Below, piece by piece: positions 45,910 through 57,961 of a stretch of 58,000 nucleotides of DNA; positions within the stretch are counted from its first letter, which is position 1, and each line of letters starts with the position of its first letter. A model generated the notes under the pieces. That model had not been told where the DNA came from. It did not search any database and worked only from the letters and a program-made list of their open reading frames with translations. Source of the stretch: Cryptomeria japonica (Eukaryota > Streptophyta > Pinopsida > Cupressales > Cupressaceae); NCBI RefSeq assembly GCF_030272615.1, contig NC_081415.1, forward strand, positions 234,867,303 to 234,925,302. Reading direction: 5' to 3'. A program made the translations under genes and the position numbers.

Positions 45910-47398
45910 TGAAGAATAATGATGAATAGTAACTACTCAACAGATATTGAGAGGGGGGGTGAATCAGTATAGATAAAAACTTCTTTAAACCACTTTGACT
46001 ACAAAGACTGCACTAACTGGTAAACAGTATCACCAATCTAAAATAGGGTATGATCGGTAAAACATAGTGAGACTGTGAAACACATAAACTGGTAACACTT
46101 AGATCTTCACAAAACCTAATAATTCATTTCCACTTCCCCATATGCATAAGCAAGTAATACATCATCATAAATATAAAGACTACTGGATCAACATGCTTTT
46201 ACCACTTAACAAAAAACACTAATCATCACATGAAAAAGCATCACACATGACACACTTATTTTTCATGTGGAAACCCAACTGGGAAAAACCACGGTGGGGA
46301 TGAATACCCACAAGTTGTTCTTTGAACTCTTCTGAAGTCCACTCTGTTAAGAGCCTTGTTTGGTTAAGGACTTTACAATAGGTTCTACTAGGAACTGATC
46401 CTGCTAGGGATCACCTGGTTAAGGGATGGCTAAATACCCAGTTAAAGATTAGAACCCTTTTAAAGGTTACCTCACAAGAGGATTTGAAGAACTCAATGAA
46501 TTTGAGTCACCCTGTTAAAGGATTTATAGAAAGCTTGTTAAAGCTACCCAATTAAGGGATTTTCCCACTTCTAAAACGGTTAGAAGTCAATAGGTAAAAC
46601 ATTGATCTAATAACAACACTCAATGCCAATGCAGATCCACTTTACTTCCTTTGCTTCTGCAATCACACTTTGCAGGTATCAATGCACTTCTCTGGTCTAG
46701 CAAGAATCAAGTATATCTTCACTTGGATACACACATAACATTTGCCAACAACTTTACAATGGAAATCATCATTGACCTTATAGACAACAATTAGGTTGGT
46801 ACCATAAACCCTAAACCATCAGCATCTGGGTTAACAAAATAATCAGTCCAATCCTGACCATTTAATCACATTGCATAGAGTAAAACAATCTAGAATAGAT
46901 CTCAAGATGTTCTTCATCGTTCATTCCTTGCCGCTTCTAGAAGCTGATAACCCATCACATGCTCTCCATCGTTTACTGAGACTTCACACATTCCTAAGGT
47001 AGATAGGATCAATCTTCTACATGCAAGATCCTTAAGGAAATCCTTCATGCGCACAAGGCTGACATGGAAACATGATCTGATCTTCATTTGAATGCTAACT
47101 CATTACATAATATCATTGTCGAATCACATAGACTTGGAATGCATCAACCGGAAACCCTAAAGTTGAGACTACCAATTAGTAGTCATACCAAATGAAAACC
47201 CTGATACAAAACTTTCCTTTTACCAGTTCACATTCCAATATACCGGTTCACACTTCAACATACCACTTCACTTTTTCACATATACCGGTTCTCTTGCCAA
47301 TTTTCTTACTTCAGTATACCAGTTCATACTTCAGAATATTGACATCAATGACAACATACAATATCATCATGTCATCACACTCTGCACATATGCCAACA
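45910..47398 (-). repeat. Copia-C 3' LTR
   Basis: It runs from TGAAGAATAATGATG to ATATGCCAACA, 1,489 bp. It pairs with 51813-52984 with about a tenth of positions changed. Confidence 0.93.
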
Positions 47399-47752
47399 AT
47401 CTCCCCCTTTGGCATTGATGGCAATATACAAAGATATCTCTCTGCTTCACATCTTCTCCCCAATACTGTAGATATCTTCTCCCTAATACTGCAGATATCT
47501 TCTCTGCTTCACATATTCTCCCCCTTTGACAACAATGCCAAAGTGGAGGCATAAACATCCATGTTCCACTATGCTTCTCCCCCTAAGGAGTAGCATCCTT
47601 CAACACACCAATCCTAAAAAGATTTGAAAATGTAATACCTGACTGATGTGGAGCAGATACCTTTAGTTCACCTCTTGAAGGGGCAGCACCCCTAATTCAC
47701 CTATTAAATAGGTAAATGTATCCTTTGGTAGAGGCTTGGTGAATATGTATGC
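47399..47752 (-). other. Copia-C polypurine tracts and 3' untranslated region
   Basis: The polypurine tract (minus strand CCAAAGGGGGAGAT, 47399-47412) is followed by a short repeat of TAGATATCTTCTCCC-like units (47430-47515). A second purine tract (TCAAAGGGGGAGAA on the minus strand, near 47517-47532) follows, then spacer to the end of RNase H. Confidence 0.75.
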
Positions 47753-48226
47753 TCACTGCTCCTTACTGGAAACATGTTCCAGTACAACCTCTTTGTTCTG
47801 AACTTTCTCCCTCAAGAAATGATACTTGAGCTCGAAGTGCTTGGTTCTAGCATGTAATACCGGATTTTTGGAAATATTAATTGCACTTGTGTTATCACAA
47901 AATATACTCACCGGTTCAGATATAGGGATTTTGAAACCACTTAGTGCATGCTTCATCCAAATTGTCTGAGTACAGTTCATAAATGCTGCTACATATTCTG
48001 CTTCTGCTATAGACTAAGAGATACAACTTTGCTTCTTACTCATCCATGAGACTAGTCTACCACCAAGAAAGAATGCAGCACTGGTTGTGCTCTTCCGGTT
48101 GTCCACATTACTAGCCCAAGTGACATCTATAAACACTTTGAGATTGAAATCATTACTGTAAGGATACCACAATCCATAATCTATAGTTCCTTTCAAATAT
48201 CTAAGAATCCATTTGACTGCTACCAA
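47753..48226 (-). pseudogene. Copia-C RNase H
   Basis: WILRYLKGTIDYGLWYPYSN, the DVTWASNVDNRKSTTSAAFF block and KKQSCIS are followed by TAG at 48014-48016, then NCTQTIWMKHALSGFKI, FCDNTSAINISKNPVLHART and FELKYHFLREKV. Apart from the TAG the order and motifs are complete. The TAG stands at the same codon as the stop in the Copia-B RNase H. Confidence 0.9.
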
Positions 48227-48247
48227 GTGGGATTCTCTTGGACTTTT

Positions 48248-49508
48248 CTAGAAATATGCAGCAATGCCCACTGCATGTGCAATGTCTGGTCTACTGTGTA
48301 CTACATAGTGCAACTTACCAATCATTGATTGGTATTCCTTCTCATTCACCAACACCGAGTCATCTTCTTTTGACAATTTACAACCAGTCACCATCAGTGT
48401 ACCAACTGGTTTGCTATCTTCCATGCCAAAGGTCTTCAACACCTCTTTGACATACTTGGATTGAGTGATAAAAATACCATCTTTCATTTGTTGAATCTGT
48501 AATCCAATGAAGAACTTAATCTCTCCGATTAGTGACATCTCCAATTCCTCCTTCATCTCATCTATAAAATCATGACTCATCTTGTCATCTCCACCAAAAA
48601 TTATGTCATCAACAAACACTTCACAGATCAGAATCTGATCTCCTTCTGACTTCAGATAGATATTGCTATCTTCACTTATTCTTTCAAATCCAATCTTCAC
48701 AAGATGGGAGTGGAAACATTCATACCATGCTCTAGGTGTCTGCTTCAATACATACAAGGCTTTATGTAGCCTACACACCATATTACTATCTTCTGATAGG
48801 GAAAACCCATCTGGTTGTTCTATATACACTTCCTCTTCAAGTATTCCATTCAGGAATGTAGATTTTACATCCATCTAATACACTTTGAATCCCTTGAAGG
48901 CTGCATATGCAAGAAGAATTCTAACTCCTTCCAATCTAACTACTGGAGCAAAAGTTTCTCCATAGTCTTCTCCTTCTTCTTGAGAATATCCCTTACATAC
49001 CAGTCTGACTTTGTTTCTTACCACTGTGCCATCTTCATTCAGCTTGTTTAAAAACCCATTTGGTACCAATAACATTTTTGTGCTTAGGTCTGGGTACCAA
49101 AGACCATTTACCATTTTTTTCTATCTAGTCAAATTCCTCTTCCATAGCCTTGATCCAGTCTTCATCTTTATGTGCCTCTTTAAATATTTTAGGCTCAAAT
49201 TCAGAGATCATGCAAGAATTTTCTCTGGCCTTTCTTCTTGTAAGAATTCCTGCATCCTTATCCACTATGATCTGCTTTGGATCATGATTCAGCTTTACAT
49301 ACCTAGGAATGATCTTAACTATTTCCTCTTGCTTTTCCTCTTCATCCTCATCTTCATCAGCATCAGCATCTACCAGTGTAGGAGCATTGTTATTGGTACT
49401 AGGCTGTTTTGCAACTAGTTCCCAGAAGGTTACAACTGGTTCATCTACCACTTGCTCACTACCGGTTTCCTCAAGTTTCATCAACTCTAACATTGAAACT
49501 TTCAACAA
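48248..49508 (-). pseudogene. Copia-C reverse transcriptase
   Basis: The acidic linker and ENSCMISEFEP block (49125-49508) lead into [20 protein letters not shown] (48875-49114). MDVKSTFLNGILEEEVYIEQ, ALYVLKQTPRAWYECFHSHL, catalytic VFVDDIIFGGDDKMS and FFIGLQIQQMKDGIF follow (48248-48874). TAG codons at 49125, 48875 and 48248 break it; all three are at positions where related copies carry glutamine or a Gln-compatible codon. The catalytic FVDD is intact. Confidence 0.92.
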
Positions 49509-49512
49509 TTAT

Positions 49513-50560
49513 CTAAGTCCTATTGTTAAAACACTTGAGAGCTTTTCTCTTGGTGGAATATCCAAAGAATATTCCCTCATCACATTTTGCATCAAACTTG
49601 CTTTGGTGTTCACTCCTCTTGATATAACATTTGCTACCAAACATTCTAAAGTAGCTTACCACTGGAGTTTTACCAGTCCAATACTCATAAGGTGTTTTAT
49701 CCTTACCTTTCTTGATGAGTACCCGACTCATAGTGTAGACTGCAATGCTCACCGCTTCTCTCCAAAAAGTGTGAGCAACCTTCCCTTGAATCAACATCGT
49801 TCTAGCTGCTTCAACTATAGTTTGGTTGTTCCTCTCTACTAGGCCATTCTATTGTGGGGTCTGGGGGGCAGACAGTTGCCTCTTGATGCCATTTTCTTCA
49901 CAGTTCTTATTAAACTCACTATAAGTGAACTCACCTCCTTGGTCAGTTCTAAGGCATTTGATTCTCTTACCACTTTCTTTTTCAACAAGTGCTCTGAAGG
50001 CTTTAAACTTTCCAAAAGCTTCAGACTTGTCTTTCAAGAATGTGACCCACATCATTCTTGAGAAATCATCAGTAAGAATCATAAAGTACCTATCTCCTCG
50101 AACACTCCTAGTTTTCATAGGACCACACAAATCAGTATGCACAAGATCAAGTAAATTATCTACAGTGAAAGATTTACCTTTGAAGGTTGACGAAGACATT
50201 TTCCCCAATTGACATTCTTAGCACAAAGGATTCTCCAGTTTGTTCAACACAGGCAATCCTCTAACTACCTTGATCTTACTGGCCTTCACAATGTTATGAA
50301 AATTTACATGGTAGAGTCTCCTATGCTATATCCAACTGTCATCATACTTAGCCATTAGACATTGACTGATATTTGTATTTAATTGAAATAAGTTACCTTT
50401 GGTCTGCATACCAGTGGCCATCAGTTCACCACTCTTTCCTTTTATTTTTCATACTCCATTTTTGAATTCCAGAGTGAGTCCATTATCATTTAGCTGAGAA
50501 ACACTCAAGAGGTTATGCCTGAGACCTTCTACCCAATACACATTATCAGCACTGCTTTTT
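49513..50560 (-). pseudogene. Copia-C integrase
   Basis: The pre-integrase part lies at about 50210-50560 in broken frames. The core at 49849-50208 holds LVHTDLCGPMKTRSVRGDRY, MWVTFLKDKSEAFGKFKAF and CLRTDQGGEFTYSEF, with both visible catalytic Asp intact. TAG at 49849-49851 falls in the TPQQNG motif, and the frame goes on to NQTIVEAARTMLIQGKVAHT and GIFFGYSTKRK before TAG at 49513. Confidence 0.92.
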
Positions 50561-50599
50561 CCATTTAAATAAATGGACCCTTTCCCTTTTACCATACAA

Positions 50600-51741
50600 G
50601 GTGCATCATTACCAAATCAGACTACACCTCCATCATACTCTTCCATAGACAAAACCTTTCTCTAGTCACCAATCATGTGGTGAGAACAACCACTATCAAT
50701 ATTACACTCATTGGAATTATCAAAGTGGGAGACAAGAGCCTTCTTGTCTGACACATCTTCCTTAACAACTACAAATACTATGTATTCGCTTTCTTCATCT
50801 TCTGATTCATCATTAGTGACACCTTCATCAACTACAACAAGACAATTTCTCCTATTTCCTCATTTGAACTTTTCGAACCTCTCTGGTTTGTCCTTATTAT
50901 CACTATTAGGATAGTTTACAACAATGTGTCATATCCTATTGCAAGAAAAACATTTCAAAGGGAGTTTACCTCTGTATTTTCCAGTTCCCTTAGGAAGTCT
51001 CTTGGCAAAAAGAGCTTCAAATTCCATTAGGATCTCCTCATCATACATATCTCTGCTTTGTCTAGGTTCACAACTAGTACTAGCTTCTTTACCCTTTTTG
51101 GATAATGCAACAAATACTTTAAAGGCTGAATCAGTTTTCTAAACATTGCCATCATAACTGTTTAGCTCATATGTGGTCAACTTAGCAAAGATAGAATCAA
51201 GGGACACCTTTGTCTTGTTAATAGATCTCAACTCCTAAATAGCAACAACCCTTATTGCAGAGACCGATAATAAAGTTCTCAAAAATTTGCTAACAATGGT
51301 GGAATCATCCATTGTTCCTCCTGTAGTCTTGATGTCTCCAACAACCGTTTTAATCCTAATCCCATATTGTTGAATAGTCTCTCCTTCAACCATCCACATG
51401 TCTTCAAACTTTCCTCTAAGGCTTTCTTCCTTAGCTTTCTTTACATGTTCATCACCACCATAGATAGACTCCAGAGTATCCCATACATCTTTGGGATTGT
51501 CTATATCCTAAACATCTATAAACTTAACGTCAAATAGACTACTGATAATAGCTTCCATAACTTGCCCATTCTCCTGAATTTTTCTTCTTTGGTCATCGGT
51601 GAGAGTACCAGTAGGGACAACATAAGTATTCTCAACATAGCTCCAGTGTTGAGAACCCATGCTTTTAATGTATATCTTCATTCTATCCTTCCATATCTCA
51701 AAGTTATCTCTATTGAACTTAGGACCTTCCCTCTTCATCAT
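50600..51741 (-). pseudogene. Copia-C gag and protease
   Basis: The start at 51741 (MMKREGPKFNRDNFEIWKDR) matches the Copia-B gag start. The N-terminal core is open to 51508. The remainder to about 50650 is broken by several stops and holds a damaged zinc knuckle (CFSCNRI, then a stop and a lost last Cys) near 50925-50950 and remains of the protease. Confidence 0.87.
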
Positions 51742-51798
51742 TAGAATAGGATCTTTTCCTCAAGCGGTTAAGCTTACAATACAGAGGACCCGGAGGAT

Positions 51799-51810
51799 GC
51801 TCTGATACCA
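51799..51810 (-). other. Copia-C primer binding site
   Basis: TGGTATCAGAGC on the minus strand, directly after the 5' LTR. Confidence 0.93.
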
Positions 51811-51812
51811 AT

Positions 51813-52984
51813 TAATGAATAATGATGAACAGTAACTACTTAACAGATACTGAGAGGGGGGTGTGAATTAGTATAGACAAAAAATTCCTTAAACCACTTT
51901 GACTGCAAAGACTGCTCTAACTGGTAAACAATATCACCAATCTAAAATAGGTATTACTGGTAAAACACAGTGAGAGTGTGAAATACATAAACCGACAACA
52001 CTTAGATCTTCACAAAACCTAATAACTCATTTCCACTTCACCCATATGCATAAGCAAGTAATACATCATCAGAAATATAAAGACCACTGGATCAACATGC
52101 TTTTACCACTTAATAGAAAACACTAATCATCACATGAAAAAGCATCACACATGACACACTTATTTTTCACTAGGAAACCCAACTAGGAAAAACCACGGTG
52201 GGGATGAATACCCACAAGTTGTTCTTTGAACTCTTCTGAAGTCCGCTCTATTAGGAGCCTTGTCTAGTTAAGGACTTTACAACAGGTTCTGCTAGGAACA
52301 GATCCTACTAGGGATCACCTAGTTAAGGGATGGCTAAATACCCGATTAAAGGTCAGAACCCTATTAAAGGTTACCTTGCAAGAGGATTTGAAGAACTCAA
52401 TGAATTTGAGTCACCCTATTAAAGGATTTATAGAAATCCTGTTAAAGCTACCCGGTTAAGGGATTTTCCCACTGCTGAAATGGTTAGAAGTCAACAGGTA
52501 AAACATTGATCTGAAAACAACACTCAATGCCAATGTAGATCCACTTTAGTTCCTTTGCTTCTGCAATCACACTCTATAGGTATCAACACACTTCTCCGGT
52601 CTGGCAAGTATCAAGTATCTCTTCACTTGGATACACACATAACATTTTCCACTAACTTTATAATGCAAATCATCACTGACCTTATAGACATCAATTAGGT
52701 CGATAGCATAAACCCTAAACCCTAAGCATCTAGGTTAACAAAAAAATCGGTCCAATCCTGACCATTTAATCACATTGCATAGAGTAAAACAATCTAGAAC
52801 AGATCTCAAGATGTTCTTCATCATTCGTTCCTTGTTGCTTATAGAAGTTGATAACCCATCATGCACTCTCCACTATTTACTGAGACTTCGCACATTCTCG
52901 AGGTAGATAGGATCAATCTTCTACATGCAAGATCCTCAAGGAAATCCTTCATGCGCACAAGGCTGACATGGAAACACGATTTGA
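51813..52984 (-). repeat. Copia-C 5' LTR, truncated
   Basis: It matches 45910-47076 and then breaks off at about 52984 (after CATGGAAACACGATTTGA). The last 320 bp expected from the left LTR are absent, and Copia-B RT sequence resumes near 53009 after about 22 bp of unassigned sequence. Confidence 0.9.
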
Positions 52985-53008
52985 CTGATACTCCTCAAAG
53001 AAATTTGG

Positions 53009-54049
53009 TCTATTGTGCACCACATAGTTCAGCTTACCAATCATTGACCGATACTCCTTCTCATTCACCAATGCCATGTCATCCTCCTTAGTCATTTTAC
53101 ATCTGGTCACCATCGGTGTTCCAACTGGTTTTCTCTCCTCCATGCCAAAGGTCTTCAATACCTCTTTGATGTACTTGGACTGGATAATGAAGATTCCTTC
53201 TTTCATCTGCTGAAACTGTAGACCAATGAAGAAATTTATCTCTCCAATGAGAGACATCTCAAACTCTTTTCTCATTTCATCTGCAAATGCATGACTCATT
53301 TCATCATCTCCTCCAAAGATTATGTCATCTACAAATACTTCACAGATCAGTATCTGATCACCTTTAGATTTTAGGTATATGTTGTTTTCCTCACTTGTTC
53401 TCTGAAATCCTATCTTCATAAGATGAGAGTGTAACCATTCATACCATGCCCTTGGTGCTTGTTGCAAACCATACAAGGCCTTGTGTAATCTACACACCAT
53501 GTTACTATCTTCTGACAAAGCAAACCCATCTGATTGCTCAATATACACTTCTTCTTCTAGGATTCCATTCAAGAATGCAGACTTCACATCCATTTGGTAT
53601 AGCTTGAATCCCTTGAATGCTAAAAATGCAAGTAGCATTCAGACACCTTCCAGTCTAGCCATTGGGGAAAAGGTTTCTCCATAATCTTCTCCTTCTTCCT
53701 GAGCATATCCCTTGCATACAAGTCTTGCCTTATTTCTTACCACTATGCCTTCTTCATTCAGCTTATTCCTAAAGACCCATTTGGTACCAATGACATTCTT
53801 GTGTTCTAGTCTAGGTACCAAGGACCATGTTCCATTCTTCTCTATCTGGTCCAACTCCTATTCCATTGCCTTTATCCAGTCTTCATCGGTAAGTGCCTCT
53901 CTAGTGGTCTTAGGCTCAAATTCTGAAATCATGCAAGAGTTTTCTTTCACCTTTCTCCTTGTAAGTATTCCTGCACCTTTGTCTCCTATGATTTGCTTTG
54001 GATCATGATGCAGTCTTACATACCTAGGAATGACCGTAGTAGGTTCCAC
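53009..54049 (-). pseudogene. Copia-B reverse transcriptase
   Basis: The order is ENSCMISEFEP and TREALTDEDWIKAME (53858-54049), [40 protein letters not shown], then LYQMDVKSAFLNGILEEEVY, ALYGLQQAPRAWYEWLHSHL, catalytic VFVDDIIFGGDDEMS and FFIGLQFQQMKEGIF, ending with GKLNYVVHNRPN at the deletion junction. One TAG (53855-53857) lies in the MEEELDQ block; a small shift or stop near 53639 separates the two longer frames. The FVDD motif is intact. Confidence 0.92.
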
Positions 54050-55234
54050 TCACATTTCCTCTTCTTTTTCCATATCTTCTTCTTCTTCACCTACTGAAGC
54101 TTCTATCGATATAGAAACACTGAGGTCTTTGCCATGTTTGTCATTTGTTTCTTTCTTAACTAATTCCCAGAAGGCTAAACTAGGTTCATCTTCTATTTCC
54201 TTTTTGCCGATTTCCTTAGCCTTCTTAGGGGATTCATCAACCTTGACATTGATACTCTCAACAATCTTCTGGGTCCTTTTGTTGTAGCACTTGAGAGCTT
54301 TTCTTTTAGTGGAATATACAAGAAATATTCCTTCATCAGACTTAGCATCAAACTTACTCAGATGCTCACCTCTACTGATATAGCATTTACTCCCAAACAC
54401 TTTGAAATAACTCACATTGGGAGTTCTTCCATTCTAGTACTCATAGGGGTTTTTATCTCTACCTTTCTTGATGAGTACTCGATTCATGATATATATTGCA
54501 ATGCTCACCGCTTCTATCCAAAGTGTGTGAGCAACATTTCCTTGGATCAACATAGTTCTAGCCGCTTCTGCTATAGTCCTATTATTCCTCTCTGCTATGT
54601 TGTTTTGTTGTGGTGTCCTTGGGGAAGAAAACTACCTCTTGATGTCATTCTCTTAATAGTACTTGTTGAATTCATCAGAAGTGAATTAACCTCCTTGATT
54701 GGTTCTAAGGCATTTTATTCTTCTTCTGCTCTCCTTCTCAACCAATGCTCTAAAGGCTTTGAACTTTCCAAACACCTCAGACTTGTGTTTCAAGAATGTG
54801 ACCCACAACATTCTTGAGCAGCCATCGGTAAGAATCATGAAATACCGATCTCCCTGAATGCTTCTTGTTTTCATTGGACCACACAGATCGATGTGCACAA
54901 GATCAAGTAAGTTCTCTGCTGAAAAAGACTTACCTTTGAATGTTGAGGAAGGCATCTTCCCAATTTGACATTCTCTGCACAAAGCATTCTCCAGTTTGCT
55001 CAGCAAAGGAAATCCTCTTACTACCTTGATCTTACTCACTTTTACAATATTGTCAAAATTCACATGTCATAGTCTCCTATGCCATATCCAACTGTCATCA
55101 AATTTTTCCATCAGGCACTGACTAATCTTGGCATTCAGCTGAAATAGGTTTCCTCTAGTCTGATTACCGGTGGCAATAAGTTCACCACTTTTTCCAATTA
55201 TTCTGTAGAATCCACCTTTGAACTCCAGAATAAG
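54050..55234 (-). pseudogene. Copia-B integrase
   Basis: The pre-integrase and zinc part (FDNIVKVSKIKVVRGFPLLS, CRECQIGKMPSSTFKG) leads into LVHIDLCGPMKTRSIQGDRY and MLWVTFLKHKSEVFGKFKAF at 54686-55063. The second catalytic Asp is changed to Asn (LRTNQGG), a G-to-A change, and a stop follows. The downstream half is broken; FKVFGSKCYISRGEHLSKFD and the acidic linker lie at 54050-54415. Confidence 0.9.
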
Positions 55235-56503
55235 TCATTTGTCATTCAGTTGAGTAACACTCAAAAGGATGTGCTTAAGGCCTTCCACCCAGTAGACATC
55301 ATCTACACTGCTCTTTCCATTTAGTGAGATGGATCCTTTTCCTTTCACCATGCAAGGTGCATCATTGCCAAAATGGATAATACCTCCATCATATTCTTCT
55401 AGAGTCAGAAACTTTCTTTGGTCACTAGTCTTGTGGTGAGAACACCTACTATCAATGATCCACTCATTAGAGTTGTCAATGTGAGAGACAAGGGCTTTCT
55501 GGTCAGACACCTCTTCCTTGACAGCTACAAACACTATGTCCTCACTCTCTTCATCCTTAGATTCTTCATCAGTAACACCATCATCCATTGCAACAAGACA
55601 ATTTCTCGTACGTCCTCTTTTATACTTTCTAAACCTTTCTGATTTATCCTTATTGTCATTGTTAGGACAATTAACAACTATATGTCCTATCTTATTGCAG
55701 GAAAAAAACTTCAGAGGAAGCTTACCTCTGTATTTACCGGTGCCTTTTGGAAGTCTTTTGGCAAGAAGAGCTTCAAAATCCATCAGAATCTCCTCATCGT
55801 CCATATCTTTTCTTGGCTTGGATTCATAACTGGTATTGACCTCTTTTGCTTTCCTAGTCGGTACAGAGGAAGCATATGCTCTAAAGGCAAACTCGGTCTT
55901 TTGAACACTACCATCATAGCTATTTAATTCATATGCAATCAACTTTGCAATAATAGAGTCTAAGGATACCTTGGTTTTATTGATAGATCTTAGCTCCTGA
56001 ATTGTGGCAACCCTGATTGCATAGACTAGTAAAAGTGATCTCAAAACTTTACTGACAATAGTGGCATCATCAATTGTTCCACCAGTGCTCTTGATTTCTC
56101 CAACCACTATCTTGATTCTTATGCCTTACTATTGAATGGTCTCTCCTTCAACCATCCTCATATCTTCAAACTTTCCTCTAAGGCTTTCTTCCTTAGCTTG
56201 CTTGACATGTTCATCACCACCATAGATGGATTCCAGTTTGTCCCATGCATCTTTTGGATTGTCCTTATTTTGTACATCAATGAACTCTATATCGGACAAA
56301 CTACTAATAAGGGCTTCCATGACTTGCCCATTTTCTTGTATCTCTTTTTTCTGATCATCAGTTAGAGTGCCAGTGGGGATTACATAGGCATTCTCAACAT
56401 AGCTCCAGTGTTGTGCACCTAAACTCCTGATATATATCTTCATCTTATCCTTCCATATTGTAAAGTTGTCCTTGTTTAACTTAGGACCTTCCCTCTTCAT
56501 CAT
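55235..56503 (-). pseudogene. Copia-B gag and protease
   Basis: The start at 56503 (MMKREGPKLNKDNFTIWKDK) opens a UBN2-type copia Gag, open to 56129. A stop separates it from 55235-56107, which holds a zinc knuckle (FFSCNKIGHIVVNCPN, first Cys changed to Phe) near 55700 and the protease motif WIIDSRCSHH near 55465, where the usual DSG reads DSR. Gag would form the particle; the changed zinc ligand and protease motif are further damage. Confidence 0.92.
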
Positions 56504-56560
56504 TATAACAAGATCTTTTGCCTCAAGCGGTTAATCTTATATCACCGAGGACCTGGATGT

Positions 56561-56572
56561 GCTCTGATACCA
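56561..56572 (-). other. Copia-B primer binding site
   Basis: TGGTATCAGAGC on the minus strand, directly after the 5' LTR. Confidence 0.93.
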
Positions 56573-56574
56573 AT

Positions 56575-57956
56575 TATATTAAAACACTAAGGTCCTGACC
56601 GGTACTGAGAGGGGGGGGGGTGAATCAGTACACATAAAAACTTCACAACACTTTATCATATTAAAACACAACTGACTGGTTGTCTTCACCTTTGAGCATA
56701 ACCATGGCTATTCCAGTTAAACATAGATACTTCAGACAACATTCCACAGATCTCAAATCTTGATGACTAATTTATCGATATAGTCATGCATGAGTTGTAT
56801 CTATAATACCACAACCATTTAACACTGCTTGCATAACTAACTTAATCAGAAACACACAATCATCACATGAAAAACTCACAACCCATAACACAGATTTTTC
56901 GCATGGAAATCCAAACAGGAAAAACCACGGTGGGGATGAATACCCACAAGTTTGTTTTGAACTCTTTTGAAGTTTGCTCTGTTAGGAGCCTAGTTCGGTT
57001 AAAGACTTTACAATAAGGTTATGTTAGGAGCTGATCCTATTAGGGATCACCCAGTTAAGGGATGGCTATATACCCTGTTAAAGGTTGAAACCCTATTAAA
57101 GGTTACCTCGCTAGAGGATTTAAATAACTCAATGAGCTTGAGCCACCTGGTTAGAGGATTTACAACAAAGCCTGTTAAAGCTACCTAGTCAAGGGATTCT
57201 CCTTCTGTTGAAATGGCTAGAAGACAATAGGTAAAACTCTGAACTGATAACAATACTCCTTGCTAAAGCATATCCTTTTCAGTTCCTCTCCTTTGCAATC
57301 ATACTCTGCAGATTCCTCACTCTGGTTTGGCAAGTATCTAATCTCCAACATGCAGACACACACACAACTTTTTCCAACCACTTACAATAACAAAACTCAT
57401 CGACCTCATAGACAAAAGTTAGGTTGGTAGCATAAACCCTAAACCCTAAATATTTTAGGTTTACAATTACAAGTGGTCCAATCCTAACCATCCAAACATA
57501 TTACATAGAATGAAATGATCTAAGATAGATCTCAAGACATTCTGCATTGTCCAATCTTCACCGCATCTGGAAAACAGTAACACATCACGCACTCTTGACA
57601 CACCGCTCAGAAAATCACACATTCCCGAGATAGGCATTCAATGCATTCAATCTTCATGCGCAAGATCCTCAAGGAAATTCTTCACGTACACAGAGCTAAC
57701 TTGGCATCTTGATCCTTATCCTTTTCATTCACAAAACACCATTTGTTGCACCGCACATGCCATATCGGAAATCCTAGAGCTGAATAGAGATTACCAACCG
57801 ATAGTCACACTTAGTGAACCTTGACACTGGTCCACTCCATCTCAGTTGACCATAACCGCTTCCAATCTTCATACTGGTGCATACTGGTTCTCTTGCTTAA
57901 GCACTTATTAACATCAATGACAACATACATTGTCACTGCTTCATCATATGCCAACA
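56575..57956 (-). repeat. Copia-B 5' LTR
   Basis: 1,382 bp, uninterrupted, ending ATATGCCAACA. It contains the undisturbed CTCAC site used by Gypsy-B in the other LTR (near 56876) and the G-rich block at about 56600-56625. Confidence 0.95.
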
Positions 57957-57961
57957 AAGAC
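57957..57961. repeat. Copia-B target duplication, right copy (weak)
   Basis: AAGAC, partner of AAAAA at 27700-27704. It also forms part of the resumed Gypsy-A reading. Confidence 0.4.

Larger units (their letters stand above)
45910..52984 (-). mobile_element. Copia-C: Ty1/copia element inserted in Copia-B, right end deleted
   Basis: The left (3') LTR is complete (45910-47398). A full set of gag, protease, integrase, RT and RNase H domains follows on the minus strand. The right (5') LTR starts at 51813 but ends near 52984, about 320 bp short. It belongs to the same family as Copia-B by LTR and Gag similarity. Stops are numerous, mostly TAG. Confidence 0.93.
27705..57956 (-). mobile_element. 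Copia-B: Ty1/copia element inserted in Gypsy-A integrase, itself split twice
   Basis: The right LTR (56575-57956), primer site, gag, protease, integrase and RT run leftward on the minus strand to about 53009. The RNase H remainder and polypurine tract lie at 45368-45909. The left LTR is split by Gypsy-B into 27705-28018 and 44316-45367. Copia-C occupies 45910-52984 inside the RNase H. Taking out both guests gives an ordinary copia element of about 6.9 kb. The LTRs differ at roughly 7% of positions in the first 300 bp, which makes it older than Gypsy-B. Confidence 0.93.
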
